Below are positions 33,901 to 39,093 of a stretch of 39,093 nt of DNA, piece after piece. The notes below the pieces were generated by a model. The model was given only the letters and a program-made list of their open reading frames with translations. It did no database searches and was not told where the DNA came from. Made by a program: the position numbers and the translations under genes. The stretch is taken from NCBI GenBank assembly GCA_964460185.1, contig CAYWTM010000019.1:1-39093 (forward strand), given 5' to 3'. How positions within the stretch are numbered: position 1 is the first letter of the stretch; every line of letters starts with the position of its first letter. The stretch comes from JAVJPJ01 sp040217295. Its GTDB lineage: Bacteria > Pseudomonadota > Alphaproteobacteria > Rhodobacterales > Rhodobacteraceae.

Positions 33901-35288
33901 GGCGCGAGGTTCTTGGCACCCCGGACTTCAGCTGTGACTCCAATTTCTTCGATGCCGGGGGCGACTCGATCTCGTTCGTGCACATGGTGCTGAGCGTCGA
34001 GGAAAAATTCGGCGTGCAGTTTCCACCAACGGCGATCGACGGGAATTGCACGTTGAGCATGTTGGCGAAACTGCTGGACGATGCGGATGCGACAGATCCG
34101 GAACCAAGTGCCGATGCGCCTTTGGCCGCCGGGATGGCACAGGTCGCCCCCAGGCGCAAAACCGGCCAGAAACGTGGCCTTTTGGAAAGGCTGCAACGTC
34201 GCGCGACCGGCTATTTTCGGATGCGGAAACTCCGCACCCAGGAAGGCGACACCGCTGCCAGCGGTGTATCGCCCGAACTGTTGCGGCAATTGCGGCTGGC
34301 CGTGGCCGGGTGGCCGGGCGAACCCGTGTCCGACACCCTGCCGATCTTTGCCTTCAACCGGCAGGGCCGCAAGGCACCCCTCTTCTGGTGCTTCAACGGC
34401 GCTCATGAACCGGCGGCCATGGCCGAACGGCTGGGGCCGGACCAGCCGCTTTACGCGTTCCGGTCCATGAGCAAAGTCGTCATGGACAAGACCTATCGGC
34501 GTGAAAGATCGGGTGATCTGGCAAGGATGTATGCCCTCGAACTGGCCAGACTCGAACCGACTGGACCCTACCATGTCGGCGGCAATTGCCAGGCTGGTCG
34601 CATTGCCGAATTCGTCGCCCGTTCGCTGATGTTGAACGGCAAAACGGTGCCGCAACTCAGCCTTCTGGAATATGTGCCCGCCACCCCGTACCCGGGACGA
34701 ATCGCCCTGTTCTTCGGGGCAGACAGCGGGCGCTTCAACCCGTTCTTCGAATTCGAGCAACCGCAGGTGGGATGGCAGAAGATGTACCGCGAAGTGGTGT
34801 GGGATATCGTCCCTGGCGGCCATGCCCAATATTTCGACGCCGCAAATGTCGGCCCCTTCGTCGATCGGCTGAAACACAGGCTGACGGACGCCGAAGCGTC
34901 GTGCTACCGGTCGCTTTCGGACGCCTCGCACGCCATCGGTATCGAGTTGCCGCCGATCCGGGACCAATGGGCGGCCGGGGACGGCCGGACGCTGGAGGTC
35001 GGTGTCGCGAACCGAGGCGAAACCAGCATCGGACCGTCCACGGACGGCAGCCGGGTCGTCGCGGGCCTGTGGCGTGACGCCGAGACGGGGGAACCCGTCA
35101 CGCCTGCAGGGTCGGGGGCGCTGGATGTCGTGATTCCTCCGGGCTCTGAACATCAGGTCGAGATCCACGTTCAGGCACCGGAAACTCCGGGAAGATACGT
35201 GCTTCAACTGGGCCTGTGTGAGCCAGGTATCGGATGGCTGGACACGGACCGAAGCCCACTGTTCAAAGCCACGGTCACGATCGTTTAA
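30951..35288 (+). CDS. Single-module nonribosomal peptide synthetase (C-A-T-TE) with C-terminal beta-sandwich
   Basis: Large cytosolic enzyme of 1445 residues. The condensation domain (about 15-440) has the HHxxxD motif as HHIATDF (146-152). The adenylation domain (about 470-965) has YTSGTTGAPKG (613-623), NWFGPTETT (750-758), YRSGDLGR, GRIDDQVKVNGVRVELSEVE and Lys945 in LSKNGKVDRK. The carrier domain holds Ser1006 in GGDSI. A thioesterase-like domain (about 1140-1320) has GGNCQAG with Cys1213 at the nucleophile position usually held by Ser, and His1291 in GGHAQYF. The last 110 residues look like an Ig-like beta-sandwich. In the A domain Glu659 replaces the aspartate that normally binds the substrate amino group. 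No other NRPS or phosphopantetheinyl transferase is in the window. A role in decorating the EPS is inferred from location. Confidence 0.9.
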   Translation: MNISVSPHAQSTVREQPLTQAQLKFWTAWRLHSDRPVDSRCMRIEWIGLALDVPAFVRALSALVNRTDSLRLRFSDVSGRVCQYAQDYVDPQLDLADFSDQADPLGAAHEWLDQFTSQPIDLTQRIFTTALAKIGEDRWLWQFNQHHIATDFSSAGLLIQRLSDLYGAAVTGPLPESEGYPSYLEFISENRAFFSPPQTGSTSPQLSGRLSPTVSKERQNAIAASTLLMRRELYLGPDRLARAATKFGVADDTNPTRLHSLLYNLFLATTAVLVARVSRRSDITIGTPTHNRYLPGADDVTGLFIRMLPLSLQVDDTAPLSAVIDDIRKERRKIFAAARKGNEIEKAPFNVVLNHITTSMPDFHGVASVDLTEQRVADAVGLDLSVTIRAADKKDDVKILFDVNEDILGEVGLEDLSQAFLCILDAFLEDDDTQVGAVALTGRAGFDDARELAQLAASVPPPPFASLPDGFVAQSGLTPDAPAVSSPTAIATYAEVEEKSRRIASALVARGVRPGDFVALKHARSVDLVIAMLGIMRSGAAICGIDADIPHERARLMIDETGARIGIFDSTGGVGDWAGACDAISLDQVVAETPDGSIELPTITPESAAYVMYTSGTTGAPKGIVVPHGSAARCVRWFHDQLAPGQPISWAMASTLSFEAPYRIFTSLVSGGCAAVYPDPDEAGRLALMDVIDDDAVDALTVTPSQLRLLVMKPRMLKRIRVIQIIGEQLSRELASAAQDAFGPDVAIENWFGPTETTMATTRHRFDRSVDQRAIIPVGKPAPDATVHVLDAGLNPVPRGMLGELCIGGIRLSSGYLKAPDAARAAFVADPFHDGGTLYRSGDLGRIDENGHIVHHGRIDDQVKVNGVRVELSEVEANLLKHDRVVACAVVATGTESIRLAAFCVSDDEIAAADLKSDLAKHLPAALIPSTFKRVEAIPLSKNGKVDRKALKAILAAAADADTDTAQVIVAPATSRERQVVDIWREVLGTPDFSCDSNFFDAGGDSISFVHMVLSVEEKFGVQFPPTAIDGNCTLSMLAKLLDDADATDPEPSADAPLAAGMAQVAPRRKTGQKRGLLERLQRRATGYFRMRKLRTQEGDTAASGVSPELLRQLRLAVAGWPGEPVSDTLPIFAFNRQGRKAPLFWCFNGAHEPAAMAERLGPDQPLYAFRSMSKVVMDKTYRRERSGDLARMYALELARLEPTGPYHVGGNCQAGRIAEFVARSLMLNGKTVPQLSLLEYVPATPYPGRIALFFGADSGRFNPFFEFEQPQVGWQKMYREVVWDIVPGGHAQYFDAANVGPFVDRLKHRLTDAEASCYRSLSDASHAIGIELPPIRDQWAAGDGRTLEVGVANRGETSIGPSTDGSRVVAGLWRDAETGEPVTPAGSGALDVVIPPGSEHQVEIHVQAPETPGRYVLQLGLCEPGIGWLDTDRSPLFKATVTIV

Positions 35289-35302
35289 CCCGCTGTTGCG
35301 GG
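35289..35302 (+). terminator. Hairpin at the NRPS stop
   Basis: CCCGC-TGTT-GCGGG starts directly after the NRPS stop. The stem is 5 bp and is followed by AACGCGGTTT with only three Ts, so this is a weak terminator candidate. Confidence 0.3.
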
Positions 35303-35698
35303 AACGCGGTTTGGCCCCGTGACGATCGCGCCACCATGCGCCGCGCCACTTTATTCCCACGATTCCCCTTGCAGCCGCACGGAGCGACCACGGCTTGCCA
35401 CAATTCGGCGTATTCGGCAGGGTTTCCAGCCCGGAAACAGTGGAAAATCATGGCTTTTTGCGGAAAGAGGCAAGCTTTCGCTCATCGAAATTCCGCCAAA
35501 TCATTGTTTTTATTATATTAAAATTTATTCCACCCTCTGCCCAAAAGTCGCCACATTGATGGCCAAGTCTTTTTCTAGCATCTTAACAGTAAGGAACTGT
35601 TTACGTTTGCGATCTAACGAATAAGCGCAAGGAAGCGTTTGTGGACCTAGGGCATTCGGGAATGCGTTAAGACCGCAGAAATTGGACGGGTTTTGGAC
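35303..35698. promoter_or_regulatory. AT-rich intergenic region before small protein B
   Basis: No gene is supported here. The region holds an AT-rich block (35500-35530), the GCCCAAAA element described separately, a TGTTTACG half-site (35598-35605) matching the inverted repeat at 13447-13480, and a small hairpin GCATT-CGGG-AATGC (35652-35665). It probably contains the promoter of the small gene at 35699. Confidence 0.4.
35503..35553. promoter_or_regulatory. AT-rich element with GCCCAAAA motif, copy 2
   Basis: ATTGTTTTTATTATATTAAA, then TTATTCC and TGCCCAAAAGTCGCCA (35538-35553), matching the order and much of the sequence at 13338-13375 but with 13 more bases between the ATTG and GCCC parts. 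It lies upstream of small protein B. A related TGCCCCAAAGTCGGGA is found at 19271-19286, where it is part of the wzx leader hairpin. Confidence 0.4.
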
Positions 35699-35899
35699 AT
35701 GTATGAGAACGGCGATTTTGCGAACGCGAAGCGGCACCAACAGCCCTATCATCAGGCCGTTGAATACTCAGCATCCTTCGACGAGGGGCATATCAGGCAA
35801 ACAGACTTGACCGATATCCTGCTGCGAAACGCCATGTTCTGGACTTCCGCAGCCATCAGCTGCGGGGCGATATACGGGATATACCTGCTGTTCGCCTAG
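35699..35899 (+). CDS. Small single-helix membrane protein B
   Basis: A 66-residue frame with a charged, polar N-terminal half and one C-terminal membrane helix (LLRNAMFWTSAAISCGAIYG, then IYLLFA). The C-terminal part shares the R-N-x-M-x-W-x-S-(x3)-S-x-G spacing with the small protein at 13007-13162. The ATG at 35699 is used; a TTG two codons earlier is also possible. It ends 14 bp from the convergent exoY stop. It matches no family I recognise. Position in the EPS locus suggests a small regulatory or scaffolding membrane protein, without direct evidence. Confidence 0.5.
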   Translation: MYENGDFANAKRHQQPYHQAVEYSASFDEGHIRQTDLTDILLRNAMFWTSAAISCGAIYGIYLLFA

Positions 35900-35913
35900 G
35901 TGAGGCGGCTATG

Positions 35914-36666
35914 TCAGTAGCCGGACCCACTGAAAAATTCGCGCCAGAACGTTTGCAAAGTGATCTTGATGTCCAGCGGAATGGACTGACGCCGAATGTA
36001 TTCGAGATCATATTCCAGTCGCATCAACGCGGCGCGGGCGGTGGTCGTTTCGCCCCGGAACCCGTTGACCTGCGCCAACCCCGTAAGCCCCGGCTTGACC
36101 ACGTGTCTGGCCATGTAGCGCGGATCAAATTCCTCGTACAGAACGCCATTTGCCAGCATTCCCGGCACATGCGGGCGCGGTCCAACGACAGACATGTCAC
36201 CCTTCAGGATGTTCAGGATCTGGGGTAGCTCATCAAAACTTGTGCGGCGAAGAAGGCGCCCGATCGGCGTGATGCGCGGGTCGTCCTTGACGGTCTGCGC
36301 AATCCCGGATGTGTCGCAACGGTCTTGCGACATTGTGCGGAACTTGTAGATCGAGAACAGCTCACCACCCAGACCATACCTGTCCTGGCGGAAAAATACC
36401 GGACCGCTGCTGCCCAACTTGATCGCAAGTGCGACAACGACGAACAGCGGAAACAACAAGACCAGAGCCACCGAAGCAACAACCACGTCCATGCACCGCT
36501 TGAGAACGACGAATGCCGTGTCGCGCCGGGGCATGGGAAGAGGACCGAAATGGCTGAACCGGCGCGACCTTTGTGCAGCGGTGCGCTCGCCTGCCCCAGG
36601 TTCAAGACTCGAATGAAGATACGCCGAGGAGTGGATGACCGAAGTCACCTCTTTGGGAAATTTCAT
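35914..36666 (-). CDS. exoY: Undecaprenyl-phosphate sugar phosphotransferase (ExoY-like)
   Basis: Membrane-bound initiating enzyme of 250 residues that transfers a sugar-1-phosphate (galactose or glucose in characterised relatives) from UDP-sugar to undecaprenyl phosphate, starting the EPS repeat. Residues 1-50 are polar, then KRCMDVVVASVALVLLFPLFVVVALAIKL is split here as the single re-entrant helix region, followed by GPVFFRQDRYG, FSIYKFRTM, RITPIGRLLRRTSFDELPQ, GDMSVVGPRPH and the PGLTGLAQVNGFRGET motif of the bacterial sugar transferase family. All family landmarks are intact. It is transcribed away from the TagO-like gene, with an AT-rich leader containing a hairpin and T8 tract. Confidence 0.94.
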   Translation of the reverse strand: MKFPKEVTSVIHSSAYLHSSLEPGAGERTAAQRSRRFSHFGPLPMPRRDTAFVVLKRCMDVVVASVALVLLFPLFVVVALAIKLGSSGPVFFRQDRYGLGGELFSIYKFRTMSQDRCDTSGIAQTVKDDPRITPIGRLLRRTSFDELPQILNILKGDMSVVGPRPHVPGMLANGVLYEEFDPRYMARHVVKPGLTGLAQVNGFRGETTTARAALMRLEYDLEYIRRQSIPLDIKITLQTFWREFFSGSGY

Positions 36667-36696
36667 GGCAGCCTCAAAAAACTATTTAAAACAAAC

Positions 36697-36725
36697 AAAA
36701 AAAACTCGGTCGACATGCCCCCAAG
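36697..36725 (-). terminator. Leader hairpin plus T8 before exoY
   Basis: On the minus strand CTTGG (36725-36721) pairs with CCGAG (36709-36705) with one G-T pair, immediately followed by eight Ts (36704-36697), about 30 bp before the exoY ATG. An alternative ATGCC/GGCAT hairpin overlaps it. The stem is short, but the position resembles the leader hairpins before wzx and the two GT4 genes. Confidence 0.35.
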
Positions 36726-37101
36726 GCATATGGAACACCCACCCCAGTCGCCGTCAACTATGCCTTCGTATACCTCTTAAACGGAAGTTTATGCAACAAC
36801 GTCAAACGAGCTATCGAAATCTGGTGGTCGTTGGGTGGTGTGACACCAAAATCTGCGACGGCTGTTGCACCAACGCGGGCGTGCTGACCAAGAAATAGGC
36901 TGTTTGTGAACATTGCCGCCTCGAATCGTTGCCGACCTGGTGGGTCACTTTTGCCAAATTGCCCGCGGTCCGCCCTGAATTGGCCTTGATTTCCCCGTTC
37001 TTATCGTGACTTTAGCGACAGCTTGATTTTTTGGTATCCGGCTGCATCGTTGACCTGTGCGACCAGCATTGTTTTGTATTTTGGATGGAAGGTGTTTTTC
37101 C
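36726..37101. promoter_or_regulatory. Divergent region exoY / TagO-like gene
   Basis: No gene is supported; short frames here lack homology and ribosome sites. A possible promoter for the rightward gene is TTGACC (37050-37055) with TTGTAT 18 bp downstream, matching consensus poorly at -10. The leftward exoY promoter should lie in the AT-richer part before 36900. Confidence 0.3.
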
Positions 37102-37683
37102 ATGAAGTTGTTTATGACACTGGCGGCATGTGCGGTTTGTACTGCGTTCGTCCCCTCGGCAGGCGCTGCAGAAGACATGCTGCCCGATTGCAGCGCGGAA
37201 CGGGTTGGCCTGCAATGCGTCGAGCGACGCGAAGTCCTCGGACCTTGGCAACTTGAAGAAGTGCTACCGGCAGTCGGCAGTCAGAATTCCCTGCTCTTGT
37301 CCTCGCCATCCTTTCAGCCTGTGCCAGGCCTGTTCGGACGCGAGGAATCAGCGACGCTGGTCTTGTCCTGCGTCGACAACACCACACGGTTCGAAGTCCG
37401 GTTTGGTGAGAATTTCGTCTCTGATGTGAACGAATTCGGTGTCCTCGTCTACAAGATCGATGATCAGGCCCCGGTCGCATTGTCGGCGACCGCGTCGGAG
37501 GACAACACCGCGCTGGGGCTGTATATCGGCGCCGAAGCCATCCCCCTGATCCGGAGCCTGTTCGGCGGCGAGCGCCTTTTGGTCAGCGCCACGTCCTTCA
37601 CCGGACGTCCTCTCAATGCGAGCTTTTCCATCGAAGACGTCGAAGCGGCGGTCGAATCGTTGCGGAATCTGTGTAACTGGTAA
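37102..37683 (+). CDS. Exported TagO/VasI-like protein
   Basis: Exported protein of 193 residues with a Sec signal (residues 1-23, ending SAGAA). The mature part has ATLVLSCVDNTTRFEVRF, an LVYKID strand with the following ASEDNTALGLY, IRSLFGGERLLVSATSF and a C-terminal FSIEDVEAAVESLRNLCNW. This order matches the VasI/TagO family (PF11319), known as accessory proteins near type VI secretion loci, but no T6SS gene is present. Conserved cysteines could form disulfides. The ATG at 37102 has GGAAGGTG (37086-37093) at 8 bases. Lying between exoY and ugd, it may serve the cell envelope or EPS system; this is inference. Confidence 0.6.
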   Translation: MKLFMTLAACAVCTAFVPSAGAAEDMLPDCSAERVGLQCVERREVLGPWQLEEVLPAVGSQNSLLLSSPSFQPVPGLFGREESATLVLSCVDNTTRFEVRFGENFVSDVNEFGVLVYKIDDQAPVALSATASEDNTALGLYIGAEAIPLIRSLFGGERLLVSATSFTGRPLNASFSIEDVEAAVESLRNLCNW

Positions 37684-37772
37684 GCGCCGCCGGGCCCTTT
37701 CAACCGAACGAACTGCGCTGCGCGGAGCGCGACGGCAGGACGATGCCGGAATAATGATTACAGGAGTGTAAA

Positions 37773-39077
37773 ATGCGTATCACGATGATTGGCACGGGCT
37801 ATGTGGGCCTTGTCTCGGGCGTGTGTTTTTCCGATTTCGGCCATGACGTGATCTGCGTCGACAAGGATCCAGGAAAGATCGACATGCTGAATGCGGGCAA
37901 GGTGCCGATCTACGAACCGGGCCTTGATGCGCTGATGGCGAAAAACGTGGACGCGGGGCGGCTGAGCTTCACCACCGACCTGCCAAGCGCTGTGGCCGGC
38001 GCCGATGCGGTCTTCATCGCGGTGGGCACTCCGACCCGTCGCGGTGACGGACATGCCGACCTGACCTATGTGATGGCCGCCGCCGAAGACGTGGCGCGCG
38101 CGCTGACCGGATATGCTGTCATCGTGACCAAATCCACGGTGCCCGTCGGCACCAACCGCAAGGTCAAACAGGTGATGGCCAAGGCCAACCCTGAGGCTGA
38201 ATTCGACGTGGCCTCAAACCCGGAATTCCTGCGTGAAGGCGCGGCCATCGATGATTTCATGCGCCCGGACCGCGTCGTGGTCGGTGTGCAGACCGAGCGC
38301 GCCGCCGAGGTGATGGCCGATATCTATCGCCCCCTGTTCTTGCGGGATTTCCCGATCATCACCACCGACCTGGAATCGGCCGAGATGATCAAATATGCCG
38401 CCAATGCCTTTCTGGCGACCAAAATCACCTTCATCAACGAGATCGCGGCCCTGTGCGAACGCGTCGGCGCCGATGTGAAGGAAGTGTCCAAGGGCATCGG
38501 CCTGGATGGCCGGATCGGCAACAAGTTCCTGCACGCGGGCCCGGGCTATGGCGGATCATGCTTTCCGAAAGACACCTCCGCGCTGGCGCGCATCGGGCAG
38601 GAACACGCTGTGCCGCAATCGATCGTTGAAACAGTCATTCGGGTGAACGAAGGCATCAAGTCCCGGATGATCGAAAAGCTGCGCGATCTGTGTGACGGCA
38701 GCTTCAACGGCAAGACCATCGCGGTCCTGGGCGTGACGTTCAAACCCAATACCGATGACATGCGCGACGCGCCGTCCCTGACGATCGTGCCGGCGCTGGT
38801 GGGCGGCGGGGCAAAGGTGCGCGTTGTCGACCCGCAGGGCCTGCGCGAGGGCGAGGCGCTTTTGCCAGGCGTGCAGTGGCACGACGATCCCTACAAGGCC
38901 GCCCAAAAAGCCGACCTGGTGGTGATCTTGACCGAATGGAACGAGTTCCGTGCGCTTGATCTGTCGAAACTCGCCAAGAAGATGACGGCCCCGCGAATGG
39001 CTGACTTGCGCAACATCTATTCGCCCAAGGATGCCAAGCGGGCCGGTTTCGAAGCCTATACAGGCGTCGGCCGGTAA
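37773..39077 (+). CDS. ugd: UDP-glucose 6-dehydrogenase
   Basis: Cytosolic enzyme of 434 residues that oxidises UDP-glucose twice with NAD+ to UDP-glucuronate, supplying an acidic sugar for the polymer. The N-terminal MIGTGYVGLVSGVCFSDFGH is the Rossmann motif; KSTVPVGTNRKV, NPEFLREGAAIDDF, AANAFLATKITFINEIA and the catalytic Cys263 in GPGYGGSCFPKD are intact, and GVTFKPNTDDMRDAPS marks the C-terminal domain. AGGAGTG precedes the ATG. It is complete, ending 16 bp before the right edge. GalU upstream provides its substrate. Confidence 0.96.
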   Translation: MRITMIGTGYVGLVSGVCFSDFGHDVICVDKDPGKIDMLNAGKVPIYEPGLDALMAKNVDAGRLSFTTDLPSAVAGADAVFIAVGTPTRRGDGHADLTYVMAAAEDVARALTGYAVIVTKSTVPVGTNRKVKQVMAKANPEAEFDVASNPEFLREGAAIDDFMRPDRVVVGVQTERAAEVMADIYRPLFLRDFPIITTDLESAEMIKYAANAFLATKITFINEIAALCERVGADVKEVSKGIGLDGRIGNKFLHAGPGYGGSCFPKDTSALARIGQEHAVPQSIVETVIRVNEGIKSRMIEKLRDLCDGSFNGKTIAVLGVTFKPNTDDMRDAPSLTIVPALVGGGAKVRVVDPQGLREGEALLPGVQWHDDPYKAAQKADLVVILTEWNEFRALDLSKLAKKMTAPRMADLRNIYSPKDAKRAGFEAYTGVGR

Positions 39078-39093
39078 CACCCAAGGCGTCTGC

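Noticed and set aside
33063..35360. 765-residue open frame on the minus strand opposite the NRPS gene
   Set aside because: It is the antisense of an obvious NRPS reading frame with all core motifs, has no recognisable domain, and long antisense frames are expected at this GC content.
1..39093. CRISPR arrays, insertion sequences, tRNA or integrase genes
   Set aside because: No direct-repeat arrays, transposase motifs, terminal inverted repeats or tRNA-like cloverleaf sequences were noticed on either strand, so the EPS locus shows no visible mobile element boundary.

Overview
The window is GC-rich, gene-dense DNA of an alphaproteobacterium, most likely a marine member of the Rhodobacteraceae (roseobacter group). 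This rests on gene content: a TAXI-type TRAP transporter with a DUF1850 partner, a HutF-type histidine pathway, a CuyA-like PLP enzyme, and a rhizobial/roseobacter-style (ExoF/ExoP/ExoY) polysaccharide locus. No rRNA, tRNA, CRISPR array or insertion sequence was seen.

Region 1 (1-12912) is catabolic. A minus-strand TRAP operon (receptor, DUF1850 protein, fused permease cut by the left edge) stands back to back with hutC. Next come hutI-hutH-hutU (minus strand, each overlapping or close to the next) and the divergent hutF. Two GTATATAC-cored palindromes, one in front of hutC/TRAP and one between hutI and hutF, look like HutC operators. They suggest one regulon that may include the transporter. 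HutG, needed to finish the HutF route, is not in the window. After hutF lie a D-cysteine desulfhydrase/L-cysteate sulfo-lyase family gene, an Asp/Glu racemase family gene, a host-attachment family gene and a VanZ-like gene.

Region 2 (about 13000-39077) is a large exopolysaccharide locus with a complete Wzx/Wzy set: initiating ExoY-type phosphosugar transferase, three GT4 and one GT-A glycosyltransferase, Wzx flippase, Wzy polymerase, ExoF-type outer-membrane export protein, ExoP/Wzz co-polymerase, and GalU plus Ugd to make UDP-glucose and UDP-glucuronate. Two sulfotransferases imply a sulfated product. A Tat-exported beta-helix protein may act on the polymer.

The least explained part lies between galU and exoY. 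It holds two paralogous six-helix membrane proteins with conserved acidic and histidine residues, a single-module NRPS (C-A-T-thioesterase plus a C-terminal beta-sandwich) with unusual active-site residues, and a tiny single-helix membrane protein. A possible relative of that tiny protein is encoded at the other end of the locus. Several EPS operons also carry a hairpin followed by a U-run between promoter region and start codon, which suggests attenuation/antitermination control. All functions are inferred from reading the sequence; no database search was run.
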